Positions 26,366 through 34,016 of a DNA stretch of 64,000 nt are shown one piece after another. A program made the position numbers and the translations under genes. The stretch's first letter is position 1, and each line of letters opens with the position of its first letter. The notes beneath the pieces were generated by a model. That model searched no databases. It had not been told where the DNA came from and saw only the letters and a list, made by a program, of their open reading frames with translations. The DNA comes from Mariniradius saccharolyticus AK6 (GTDB lineage Bacteria > Bacteroidota > Bacteroidia > Cytophagales > Cyclobacteriaceae), in NCBI RefSeq assembly GCF_000330725.2, contig NZ_AMZY02000010.1:372001-436000 (forward strand), written 5' to 3'.

Positions 26366-27070
26366 TTACTTCGCATGCAGACCACACTCCTTTTTCGAAT
26401 CTTCCCACCACCAGCGACCGGCGCGGGCATCTTCACCGGGGAGAATCGCCCGCGTACAAGGCGCACAGCCAATGCTGATGAAGCCTTTGTCATGCAGCGG
26501 ATTGTAAGGAATCTGATGGTTTTGGATATACGCAATCATTTCGTCATAAGACCAATCCAAAAGCGGATTGAACTTGATGATCTTATTGGCTTCGTCCCAT
26601 TCGATTTTCTCCATGCCGGCGCGGTTGGCGCTTTGTTCGGCGCGCAGGCCCGTCACCCAGATTTGTTGGCCTTTCAAAGCCCGCTTCAATGGCTCGACCT
26701 TGCGGACGTAGCAGCACATTTTTCTGTTTTCGACCGACTCGTAGAAGCCGTTGATGCCGACATTGGCCACGAGGTTTTCGACCGAGGGCCTTTCCGGGTA
26801 CAGGACCTTGATGTGGAGTTTGTACTTACTCTCCGTACGCGCCAACAGGTCCAAGGTCTCAGAAAACAACCTGCCTGTATCGAGGCTGAAAATGGACACC
26901 TGTGCTTTGCTTTGGGCAATCATCTGGGTGATGACTTGGTCTTCCTGTCCCAAGGAAGTCGAAAAAGTCACTTTCCCGGGAAACAAGTCCCCCAACAACA
27001 CCAAAGCATCGGCTGGACTTAAGCCCCTGACCTGCTCTTGAAGCGAATGGATATCGATTTGGGTATGCAT
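26366..27070 (-). CDS. cysH: assimilatory APS reductase (CysH family, [4Fe-4S] type)
   Basis: A 234-aa PP-loop reductase that converts APS to sulfite using thioredoxin. The PP-loop region reads VTFSTSLGQEDQVI. The Fe-S cluster cysteines of the APS-type enzyme are visible as RKMCCYVRKVEPLKRAL and GCAPCTR, and the catalytic tail Cys is in KKECGLH at the C-terminus. The Cys-Cys plus CxxC set separates APS reductases from PAPS reductases, which lack it. This agrees with the absence of an APS kinase in the cluster. It is the promoter-proximal gene, with an operator and a -7 box immediately upstream. Confidence 0.93.
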   Translation of the reverse strand: MHTQIDIHSLQEQVRGLSPADALVLLGDLFPGKVTFSTSLGQEDQVITQMIAQSKAQVSIFSLDTGRLFSETLDLLARTESKYKLHIKVLYPERPSVENLVANVGINGFYESVENRKMCCYVRKVEPLKRALKGQQIWVTGLRAEQSANRAGMEKIEWDEANKIIKFNPLLDWSYDEMIAYIQNHQIPYNPLHDKGFISIGCAPCTRAILPGEDARAGRWWWEDSKKECGLHAK

Positions 27071-27078
27071 AGCAAATA

Positions 27079-27115
27079 CAAAAGTATGTAAACTCTATAA
27101 TTATTATAGGGAATT
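27079..27115 (-). promoter_or_regulatory. cysH promoter and dyad operator
   Basis: Minus-strand TACTTTTG (27086-27079) matches the -7 consensus TAnnTTTG just before the cysH ATG. A perfect dyad CTATAAT-T-ATTATAG (27095-27109) extends into GGGAATT and sits where the -33 element would be, a good place for a repressor or activator. TATAGGGA is shared with the palindrome before sulfite reductase. Confidence 0.55.
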
Positions 27116-27128
27116 AGCGTAAAAATTT

Positions 27129-27545
27129 TTATTCCCTATCCAAAATATCAGCCAAAGTCTTGTTTTCCAGCACGTTGAGCATTTCGTCGCGAACCTGGAT
27201 CATGACGCTTCTGAGCCCGCAGGCGGCTTCGTTTTTGCATTCCACGCAGGGTTCGTAGTAGTTAAGGCTGACGCAGGGAAGCAGGGCAATCGGCCCGTCG
27301 AGGAGACGGATGACCTTGGAAAGTGGAATATCTTTAGGTTCTTTGATCAGGTAATAGCCGCCGCCTTTCCCTTTTTTGCTGCCAAGGACACCGGCTTTTT
27401 TGAGTTCGAGGAGGATGTTCTCGAGGAATTTGTGCGAAATCCCGTATTCCTCCGCAATATCATGGATGAGGATGGTTTTTTGGTCGCGGTGCTTTCCCAA
27501 GTAGGTGAGGGCATGGAAAGCATATTTGGTTTTTTTGGACAGCAT
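27129..27545 (-). CDS. Rrf2-family transcriptional regulator of the sulfate cluster
   Basis: A 138-aa winged-helix protein with the Rrf2 N-terminal pattern (MLSKKTKYAFHALTYLG), the recognition region ISHKFLENILLELKKAGVLGSKKGKGGGYYL, and a cysteine cluster in LLPCVSLNYYEPCVECKNEAACGL. Those cysteines may hold an Fe-S cluster, as in IscR or NsrR, though CymR-type members work without one. It lies 58 bases upstream of cysH on the same strand with operator-like dyads in the gap, so it probably controls the cluster and perhaps itself. The signal (O-acetylserine, cysteine or Fe-S status) cannot be read from the sequence. Confidence 0.88.
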   Translation of the reverse strand: MLSKKTKYAFHALTYLGKHRDQKTILIHDIAEEYGISHKFLENILLELKKAGVLGSKKGKGGGYYLIKEPKDIPLSKVIRLLDGPIALLPCVSLNYYEPCVECKNEAACGLRSVMIQVRDEMLNVLENKTLADILDRE

Positions 27546-27599
27546 GGATACAAAAATAAGGGAAAAATCGGGATGGGAAAGAGAAGTATTCGTCCTTAA

Positions 27600-27803
27600 C
27601 TACCCCATCAAAAACTTGATGAACCGAACCAGTTCCTGTAAGCATAATATAGTTCCTCCAATCAAAAGGGCATAAATGAATCCGTTCCTTTGGGTTTTCC
27701 AATACCAAGTAAAAATCGTGATTCCAGCTTTGTCTTTTCTAATCTCTTTGTTGTAGCGGTAAAGCCCCCAGACAAGTAAACCAAGGCCAATTAAGAATAC
27801 CAT
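27600..27803 (-). CDS. small two-helix membrane protein (hypothetical)
   Basis: A 67-residue frame starting MVFLIGLGLLVWGLYRYNKE. It has a first hydrophobic segment (residues 1-15), a basic loop with WYWKTQRNG, and a second hydrophobic segment (FIYALLIGGTILCLQELV). The frame is open 26 codons further upstream, but that part runs into a repeat. It has no recognised family. It is upstream of the Rrf2 gene on the same strand, 54 bases away. It may be a real small membrane protein, but only hydrophobicity and the Lys/Arg loop support it. Confidence 0.4.
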   Translation of the reverse strand: MVFLIGLGLLVWGLYRYNKEIRKDKAGITIFTWYWKTQRNGFIYALLIGGTILCLQELVRFIKFLMG

Positions 27804-27850
27804 TCTATTATCTGCTTTGAAGATTCGAAGCCACCTACCGTGGCGCTGGG

Positions 27851-27957
27851 TGGAATTTGCAATTCCACCCTCATATACCATCCAATTTGAAATTAGAATT
27901 CACGCCCAAATACCACTTCGGAATATAGTTTGAGATCAGGTGAATTACAAATTCCAC
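27851..27957. repeat. palindrome-led 107-bp repeat, copy 1
   Basis: It begins with the hairpin GGAATT-tgc-AATTCC inside TGGAATTTGCAATTCCACCC. It shares blocks AAATACCAC, ATAGTTTGAGATCAGGTGA and TACAAATTCCAC with copy 2, 186 bases downstream, in the same order and orientation. It is not coding. Confidence 0.75.
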
Positions 27958-27965
27958 TTCACTGA

Positions 27966-28033
27966 AGTCCACCAACAACCTGGAAAACAAAAAATCCCCG
28001 TCTAGGTGTAGTGTGGACGTTTGGTGGTGGACT
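27966..28033. repeat. spacer between repeat copies, bounded by inverted 9-mers
   Basis: AGTCCACCA (27966-27974) and its exact reverse complement TGGTGGACT (28025-28033) enclose a spacer between the two 107-bp copies. The arrangement could fold into one long hairpin, with the copies outside it. Confidence 0.55.
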
Positions 28034-28036
28034 GGA

Positions 28037-28142
28037 TGGAATTTGCAATTCCACCCAATTATCAATCCAATTTATAATTGGAATACCCCGCCAAATACCA
28101 CGGCGGAAGATAGTTTGAGATCAGGTGAGTTACAAATTCCAC
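28037..28142. repeat. palindrome-led 107-bp repeat, copy 2
   Basis: Begins TGGAATTTGCAATTCCACCC, as copy 1 does, and ends TACAAATTCCAC. The central part differs by scattered substitutions, so the copies are diverged rather than a recent duplication. Confidence 0.75.
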
Positions 28143-28212
28143 TACATAAAAAGGTGTAGACACTATCTACGCTTAGCTCCCTTCCATTCTACGAACAGAC
28201 GCGGAAAAACGC

Positions 28213-28248
28213 CAAAAAACAAAATGCCGATCCACAAGGGACCGGCAT
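28213..28248 (-). terminator. terminator of the lipoprotein gene
   Basis: Minus-strand stem ATGCCGGTCC/GGATCGGCAT with one mismatch and a 5-base loop, followed by TTTTGTTTTTTG. It lies 56 bases past the stop of the gene at 28304. Confidence 0.75.
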
Positions 28249-28303
28249 CTGAAAAATCACTTACCCACGAAATCGAAGTCTTTTTCGGGAATCAATCCCA
28301 AAC

Positions 28304-29443
28304 TCAATCAAACCAAATAGCGTATTCACCATTCTCCTTCGATATTGGAGTTTTTCTCCGCTCAAAAAGACGGACCTTTTCTGAAGAAGGCCCCTCCCCT
28401 CCTGCACGGGAAGTCTCGATTATCCATCTGCAGCCGATGATTTCATATGTCGCGTGCGGCCCCACATAGCATCGGTCGTACTCGGTGTAGGTTTGGCCTG
28501 TTTGTGGTACATAAACCTGCTTGGTGCCCGGTACGATCTCGGTAAATACCATTGTTTGGTTTGAAGGATCGAAGGTGAATTTACCATCGTACTTGTTGTA
28601 ATTCGTCCGCCTGTTGTAGGCTGGAGATTTGGCACAAAAATCCGATCCTTGATAGTTGAGATTTTGCGTTTGCTCGATCAATTCTCCCTTCATCGTCCCA
28701 TCCGACTTGAGGATCATGTATTCAAGGTTACCCATCTCGTACACAGCATATTCCAGCTCCACCCAATCCTCCTCGGGGATATTGTTGGCAATACAGTCTA
28801 CTGTTTGTCCCTCCAAGCAGCAGCCATTGGTCGACGCGACGATACCGACCGGCTTTCCTGGGGCGGAGAAATACAATTGATTTCCGACGTTGGTATACAA
28901 CCAAATCCACTGATCGCCTGAACTCCAAGGGGTACACGAGGCGGAACCTTTTTTCTCGACCTTTACCACGCGCTTGAAATTGTCGAAGGTCTTTCCATTC
29001 CTGTCGTGAATGTAAATGTCGACATCAAAGCTAATCGGGAGGTCCAAACCGTTGGGGTCGATTCCCCAATAAATCACTCCCAAGGAATCCGAGCTTTCCT
29101 CTGGGTCCGGCTCGATATCCCAATAGGACGAAGCTCCCGCTACTTGAATATAAATCGACCATTCCTGGCCTTTTAGATCAGAGTTTCTAAACCGAATCCG
29201 GTTATCAAAATCCTCCAACAAAAAGATGGTGTCTTTGTCCATCTGCATGTCAGTGATTTTGGGCGATTTCGGCATTTCACCAGTTCTTTTTACCGCAAGG
29301 GGGATTCTAAGCCTGTCGCTTACCAATCCAGGATCTAAAGGAAGCTGAGGATCATTCTCGGACTTTTCCTCACAGGATAAAACAAAAGGAAGGATTACCA
29401 GCATTAGTACGAGGATCTTTGACAAAAATCTGAAGGTTTTCAT
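28304..29443 (-). CDS. lipoprotein of unknown function
   Basis: A 379-aa protein with a lipoprotein signal (ILVLMLVILPFVLSCEE; acylated Cys at about residue 24). The mature part has an acidic N-terminal linker, then a beta-rich region with short segments such as GASSYWDIEPD and YWGIDPNGLDLPISFDVDI, and several Cys pairs (NGCCLEG, CYVGPHATYEIIGC) that could form disulfides. I do not recognise a family. It is divergent from a LuxR-type regulator, with a perfect dyad between them, so that regulator may control it. It has its own terminator. Confidence 0.7.
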   Translation of the reverse strand: MKTFRFLSKILVLMLVILPFVLSCEEKSENDPQLPLDPGLVSDRLRIPLAVKRTGEMPKSPKITDMQMDKDTIFLLEDFDNRIRFRNSDLKGQEWSIYIQVAGASSYWDIEPDPEESSDSLGVIYWGIDPNGLDLPISFDVDIYIHDRNGKTFDNFKRVVKVEKKGSASCTPWSSGDQWIWLYTNVGNQLYFSAPGKPVGIVASTNGCCLEGQTVDCIANNIPEEDWVELEYAVYEMGNLEYMILKSDGTMKGELIEQTQNLNYQGSDFCAKSPAYNRRTNYNKYDGKFTFDPSNQTMVFTEIVPGTKQVYVPQTGQTYTEYDRCYVGPHATYEIIGCRWIIETSRAGGEGPSSEKVRLFERRKTPISKENGEYAIWFD

Positions 29444-29495
29444 GACGCTTTTGATTATTTTGAGCTAATCTACTCTAGGCGACATCCAAAATAAA

Positions 29496-29511
29496 TACCT
29501 CAAATGAGGTA
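29496..29511. promoter_or_regulatory. operator-like dyad between lipoprotein and LuxR-type genes
   Basis: TACCTCA-AA-TGAGGTA is a perfect 16-base inverted repeat in the 76-base divergent gap, ending 8 bases before the regulator's ATG. The position suggests autoregulation by the LuxR-type protein; binding is inferred. Confidence 0.55.
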
Positions 29512-29519
29512 CCACGACC

Positions 29520-30299
29520 ATGGAAAATCCCACTAACGACTACATCCAAATCATTAAAGCCTTTGGCAAACAAGATTACGTCATCTTACAAAAAGACTAT
29601 CAGCAGGAACTCAAAAACAACCCGCTCCTGCTCAGCCTTTGGACGGTGGGCAAGTGGTTTACCTTTGTAGCCAACACCCAAAACTGGTCGATTGAATTGG
29701 TAACAGGTGACGCTGAAGCGCTGACGGGAATGTCCAAAGAAGAAGTCCTTCAAATGCAGGGGAACTTCATTTCTGGGTTTGTTTTCCCGGACGATTTCCC
29801 CTTTGTCACTCAGACTGTACAGCAGGCGATGATATATGTCAACAGCCTGCCGCTGAATGAAAGAATCTACGTATATGTGGTTTTTTACTTTCGCGCCGTC
29901 AAGAAGTCGGGTGAAGTGATCACGATCCAAAACCAAAACATTCCCTTGGTTTTCGATGGCAACAACATCCCTTTCATTTTTGCCAACATCATCACAGATG
30001 TTTCGCACATACTCCCTTCCAATATCCCACACGCCATCGTGATCAATAAATTTTCCGGAGAGCAGTTTCACCTAGAACCAAAAAACCTCAAGATGGATCG
30101 GTTTGAGACGCAATTCTCCGACCGGGAATTGGAGATTATCCATCTCCTAATAAAAGGAAAAACAAGTCGAGAAATCGGAAAAGAACTGGGGATCAGCTAT
30201 GAGACAGCCCGAACGCACAGAAAAAACATCCTGACAAAGGCCAACGTCTCCAATACAAGTCAGCTTGTCAGGTATGCATTGTTAAGCAAGGTGGTGTAG
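29520..30299 (+). CDS. LuxR-type transcriptional regulator with PAS-like sensor
   Basis: A 259-aa protein. The N-terminal 180 residues resemble a PAS-like sensor (SIELVTGDAEALTGMSKEEVLQM...FVFPDDFPFVTQTVQQ). The C-terminus is a GerE/LuxR helix-turn-helix: FSDRELEIIHLLIKGKTSREIGKELGISYETARTHRKNIL. There is no receiver domain, so this is not a classic two-component output. It is divergent from a lipoprotein gene, with a perfect dyad between the two starts. The ligand is unknown. Proteins of this build are frequent in Cytophagales. Confidence 0.82.
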   Translation: MENPTNDYIQIIKAFGKQDYVILQKDYQQELKNNPLLLSLWTVGKWFTFVANTQNWSIELVTGDAEALTGMSKEEVLQMQGNFISGFVFPDDFPFVTQTVQQAMIYVNSLPLNERIYVYVVFYFRAVKKSGEVITIQNQNIPLVFDGNNIPFIFANIITDVSHILPSNIPHAIVINKFSGEQFHLEPKNLKMDRFETQFSDRELEIIHLLIKGKTSREIGKELGISYETARTHRKNILTKANVSNTSQLVRYALLSKVV

Positions 30300-30348
30300 A
30301 AATTAAAAAGCAAAAATCAATCCTTTATAGTATTGTTTTTTGGAGTAG

Positions 30349-30384
30349 AAAAAACCCCCGAGGTAAAAAAAAAGACCTCGGGGG
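30349..30384 (-). terminator. htpG terminator
   Basis: Perfect 10-bp stem CCCCCGAGGT/ACCTCGGGGG with an A/T loop. On the minus strand it is followed by TTTTTT, 8 bases past the htpG stop. The stem could also slow transcription arriving from the LuxR-type gene. Confidence 0.88.
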
Positions 30385-30391
30385 TTCTGGA

Positions 30392-32275
30392 TCAAATCAT
30401 TCCCACACTTCGCTTCACAAACTCCGTCAGGTCCTTGCCCGTCAGCAGGCCTTGGGCCAAGAGCGCCAAATCAAAGGACTGCTTCGCAAGCTTGGACTGC
30501 TCGCCCTCGTCGGATGCCTTGAGGATCTTGTCGATGACGGGGTGGTTGCCATTGATGGCAACCTTGTAGTTGTCCGGCATCGAGCCATAGAAACTCATGC
30601 CGCCGCCCATTTGGGCCATTTCCTTCATCCGCCGCATAAACTCATCCATGGTCACAGTCACGGGCATTTCCTCTGGGCTGAGGCCCTCGACCGAGATGCT
30701 GTAGGCTTTGTTGTCGATGGCTTTTTCGAAGATTTCCTTCACCTGCTTGGATTGTTCCTCATTCAGCAGGTTGGCATAGGAAGCGTCTTTCTCGATCAGC
30801 TTCTCGGCCACATCGGCATCCACACGCTTGAGGGAAGTCTTTTCTTCCTTCATCTCGAGGTGTTGGATAAAGTGGTTGTCGATCGGCGAATCCATCACGA
30901 GGACATCGTAGTCTTTCTTGTTGGCACTTTGGATAAAAGCATCCTGCTTGGCGACGTCATTGGCATAGAGATAGACAAGCTGCTCGCTTTTGTCGGTTTG
31001 GAAAGGCTTCACCTTTTCCCGGTATTCGGAAAGCGTGAAGAACTCGCCCTTGGTGTTTTTCAGGAGCGCGAAGTCCTTGGCTTTTTCGGCAAACTTATCC
31101 TCACTGACCATGCCGTATTTTACGAACAGACCAATGTCGTTCCACTTGCCTTCGTAGACTTTGCGGTCTTTTTTGAAGAGCTCGCCCAGCTTGTCGGCCA
31201 CCTTTTTGGTGATGTAGGTATTGATTTTCTTGACGTTGCTGTCGGCTTGTAGGAAGCTACGGGACACGTTGAGCGGAATGTCGGGAGAATCGATTACCCC
31301 ATGCAGCAGCATCAAAAACTCCGGCACGATATCCTTCACTTCGTCCGTGATAAACACCTGACGGCTGAAGAGTTTGATTTTGTTTTTCTGGAAATCGAAA
31401 TCGTTTTTGACTTTGGGGAAATACAAAACCCCGGTCAGATTGAAGGGATAATCCACGTTCAGGTGGATCCAAAACAGCGGGTCCTCGCCAAATGGATACA
31501 ATTCCTTGTAAAATGCGAGGTAATCCTCATCCTTCAAATCCGAAGGCGACTTGGTCCATATCGGCGAAGTCGTGTTGATGATGTTGTCGACTTCGACGGA
31601 TTTCCACTTCTTCTCGCCTTTGTCGTCCGTACCGTCCTCCTGGCTTTCGGTCTTGGTGCCAAACTTGATCGGCACGGGCAGGAATTTGCAGTATTTGTCG
31701 AGGATTCCCTGGAGCTTCCACTTGTCCAAAAACTCTTCCGAATCCGCATTAAGGTACAGAATCACGTCCGTGCCGCGGTCTTTTCTCGAACCCTTGGCAA
31801 TCTCGAATTCGGTGCTGCCGTCGCATGTCCATTGCACAGCTTCGGCTCCATTTTGGTACGAAAGCGTCTGGATTTCGACCTTGTCCGCTACCATAAAGGC
31901 AGAATAGAAACCAAGACCAAACTTGCCGATGATCTCATTGGCGTCCTTGGAGTCCTTGAATTTCTCCATGAACTCGGTGGCGCCTGAGAAGGCGATCTGG
32001 TTGATGTACTTCTTGACCTCGTCGGCAGTCATACCCAAACCTCGGTCGGAGATCGTGATGGTTTTTTTGTCTTTGTCAAAAGCCACCTCGACCTTGATAT
32101 CGCCCAATTCGCCGCCATATTGACCGAGTTGGGCGAGGCGTTTGATTTTTTGGGTGGCGTCTACCGCGTTGGAGACCAGTTCCCGGAGGAAGATTTCATG
32201 GTCTGAGTACAAAAATTTCTTGATGATCGGGAAGATATTCTCGGTATGGATCGAGATGGTACCTTTTTCCTGCAT
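30392..32275 (-). CDS. htpG: HSP90-family chaperone HtpG
   Basis: A 627-aa cytosolic ATP-dependent chaperone. The N-terminal GHKL ATPase domain has YSDHEIFLRELVSNAVDA, ISDRGLGMTADEV and IGKFGLGFYSAFMVA. The middle domain includes FNLTGVLYFPK and LPLNVSR-like DIPLNVSRSFLQ. The C-terminal dimerisation domain ends KDLTEFVKRSVGMI. I start at the ATG at 32275 (MQEKGTISIHTENIFPI), the usual N-terminus; the frame extends 21 codons further with unrelated residues. Confidence 0.97.
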   Translation of the reverse strand: MQEKGTISIHTENIFPIIKKFLYSDHEIFLRELVSNAVDATQKIKRLAQLGQYGGELGDIKVEVAFDKDKKTITISDRGLGMTADEVKKYINQIAFSGATEFMEKFKDSKDANEIIGKFGLGFYSAFMVADKVEIQTLSYQNGAEAVQWTCDGSTEFEIAKGSRKDRGTDVILYLNADSEEFLDKWKLQGILDKYCKFLPVPIKFGTKTESQEDGTDDKGEKKWKSVEVDNIINTTSPIWTKSPSDLKDEDYLAFYKELYPFGEDPLFWIHLNVDYPFNLTGVLYFPKVKNDFDFQKNKIKLFSRQVFITDEVKDIVPEFLMLLHGVIDSPDIPLNVSRSFLQADSNVKKINTYITKKVADKLGELFKKDRKVYEGKWNDIGLFVKYGMVSEDKFAEKAKDFALLKNTKGEFFTLSEYREKVKPFQTDKSEQLVYLYANDVAKQDAFIQSANKKDYDVLVMDSPIDNHFIQHLEMKEEKTSLKRVDADVAEKLIEKDASYANLLNEEQSKQVKEIFEKAIDNKAYSISVEGLSPEEMPVTVTMDEFMRRMKEMAQMGGGMSFYGSMPDNYKVAINGNHPVIDKILKASDEGEQSKLAKQSFDLALLAQGLLTGKDLTEFVKRSVGMI

Positions 32276-32467
32276 GGCTATAAATAGTTTGAGTTTTGGA
32301 TCTTTTTGACGATACGTACTTAACAAGTGTTGTTCCAAAGGTTTTTGAATGTCAATTTGGCAGAATCTTCACCCAGTTTTGCCGAAAAAATGACCTGAAC
32401 TCCCTACAAAAAATTTGTCTGGGCAGGTTAACAAAGTCCCTGTAAGTTTGTTGGTACCTAGCATAAA

Positions 32468-33140
32468 ATGAACATCGTAATGATCAGCGCCTGCACGCCG
32501 AGGGAAAAATTGGTAGTTCACCAGGTAATCAAGAATTTCCCCAATGTGACGGTCATACACCCTGACAGCAAAACCACCACGTCTGCGGGTCGAAAAGCCA
32601 AGCAACGAAATTGGGATTTTTGGGGAAGGAAAATCATCAATTTTCTGCGAAAAAAGACAATCGAAAAATCACCCAAAATGTCTCGCTTGCATCAATGTGA
32701 ATTTTGGGATACCGCCAAATCATCGAGGCAACAACACGCTCCTTTGGCCTTGGTAATTAAGGAATTTTGACAATATCGGAGGGAGCATCCACTACATCAA
32801 TGGAGGCGTAGACACCGGCAGGGTCTTGGCCGAAGTATACCCTGCCTTGGAAAAGAAGGAAAGAGAAACCGAATTGGACCTCAAAACCTCATAATCGCTT
32901 GAAGTCGCATAGATCAAGGTGTTGCGTTTTATTGTCGAAGACGGGAAACTGTCCCAGACGGAAAAAGGTAGAAATTTCAAATTGTACGAAAGGCCCCTCG
33001 GGATTAGCCTCAAGGCAATCCTCCTTCATAAAGTGGGCAGATTGAAACCCGAACCAAGAAACGAGTGGATGGAATTTTTCTTTACCGAATTCTCCAAAAT
33101 TGTCTCGCTCCAAACCAAAGATAGCGCGGAATCCATGTAA
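32468..33140 (+). pseudogene. decayed formyltransferase paralogue
   Basis: Starts MNIVMISACTPREKLVVHQV, parallel to the intact gene at 33160 (MNIVIISNCSPRDILVLQHL), then breaks. A central part (about 60 codons, including the equivalent of NVHYGIPP) is missing. The frame shifts, and remnants continue in other frames: PPNHRGNNTLLWPW then a stop, DNIGGSIHYINGGVDTGRVL then a stop at KTS, and finally KVLRFIVEDGKL...LKPEPRNEWMEFFF. Each remnant aligns in order with the downstream gene. This is a tandem duplicate with one internal deletion, at least one frameshift and two in-frame stops. Confidence 0.85.
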
Positions 33141-33159
33141 AAGTTGTTAATTTATAGCT

Positions 33160-33954
33160 ATGAATATTGTAATCATAAGTAATTGCTCTCCCAGAGATAT
33201 CCTTGTGCTGCAGCACTTAAGGACGGGATTTGACAACGTGATTATAATTAGACACAAGCGATCTAATAGTTTTTTAAAAAGACGCCCAAAAAACCAAGGA
33301 TACGTCGAATTTATTGGAAAAAAAGTTCTTAGCCGTCTTCGAAATAACTCCCTTAGAAAAAAATCCCCAGTCATTTCGCTTGACGATAGTAATTTCAAAA
33401 TCATTGATTTTGACCATGGACGTATCAATTCCCAAGATGGATTAGAAATGCTGCGCTCATTGGACACGGACTTATTGGTAACCTGCCATGCTCCGCTTCT
33501 TAGTGGCAGTGTCCTTAAAGTCGCCAAGGTGGCGGCTATAAATGTGCACTATGGAATTCCCCCGCAGTATCGCGGCTTTGACACCTTGTTTTGGCCTTGG
33601 TTTAAGAAAGACAGCGATCATATTGGAGGTTCTATACATTACATCAATGCTGGGGTAGATACCGGAGATGTTTTAGCAAAGGTTTACCCTGCCCTTGAAA
33701 AAAGCGACTCAGAAACCGATTTTGATATCAAAACCGCAGACCTGCTCGGAATCGCCCTAACCAAAGTATTGGCATTCATTATCAATGAGGGACACATACC
33801 CATTGGGGAAAGGCAGGTAGGAAAGGGTAGAAATTACAAAAGGGTTGATAGGACACTTTGGATTAGCATCAAGGCGATACTTTTTCATAATTTAGGAATG
33901 ATCAATCCAAAACCTAGAAAGGCAAAAATCGATTTTTTTCTTACCAAAAGCTAG
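33160..33954 (+). CDS. formyltransferase-fold protein (Fmt/PurN/ArnA-N type)
   Basis: A 264-aa protein with the formyl transferase core. The catalytic region reads AINVHYGIPPQYRGFDTLFWPW (Asn and His of the N-x-H motif), and the downstream Asp-containing loop is GVDTGDVLAKVYPA. These match enzymes that pass a formyl group from N10-formyl-THF to an amine. It is much shorter than Met-tRNA formyltransferase and lacks its C-terminal domain. A sugar or small-molecule N-formyltransferase is possible, but the substrate cannot be inferred. It appears more A+T-rich than flanking genes, and a broken paralogue lies directly upstream, which suggests transfer and duplication. Confidence 0.72.
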   Translation: MNIVIISNCSPRDILVLQHLRTGFDNVIIIRHKRSNSFLKRRPKNQGYVEFIGKKVLSRLRNNSLRKKSPVISLDDSNFKIIDFDHGRINSQDGLEMLRSLDTDLLVTCHAPLLSGSVLKVAKVAAINVHYGIPPQYRGFDTLFWPWFKKDSDHIGGSIHYINAGVDTGDVLAKVYPALEKSDSETDFDIKTADLLGIALTKVLAFIINEGHIPIGERQVGKGRNYKRVDRTLWISIKAILFHNLGMINPKPRKAKIDFFLTKS

Positions 33955-34004
33955 AAACTCTCTCGGCTGTAGAAAATGGATAGCGGGCGATACATAGTTT
34001 AGGT

Positions 34005-34012
34005 TATTTTTG
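34005..34012 (+). promoter_or_regulatory. putative -7 box of ccmB
   Basis: TATTTTTG matches TAnnTTTG and ends only 4 bases before the ccmB ATG, so a transcript from it would be nearly leaderless. No convincing -33 element was found. Confidence 0.3.
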
Positions 34013-34016
34013 CGCC

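Noticed and set aside
28125-28469. Plus-strand frame of 114 codons opposite the lipoprotein end
   Set aside because: Mostly antisense to the lipoprotein and its terminator; no protein likeness.
30452-31252. Plus-strand 266-codon frame inside htpG
   Set aside because: Shadow of htpG; hydrophobic bias is from the complementary strand, and no start context or family is seen.
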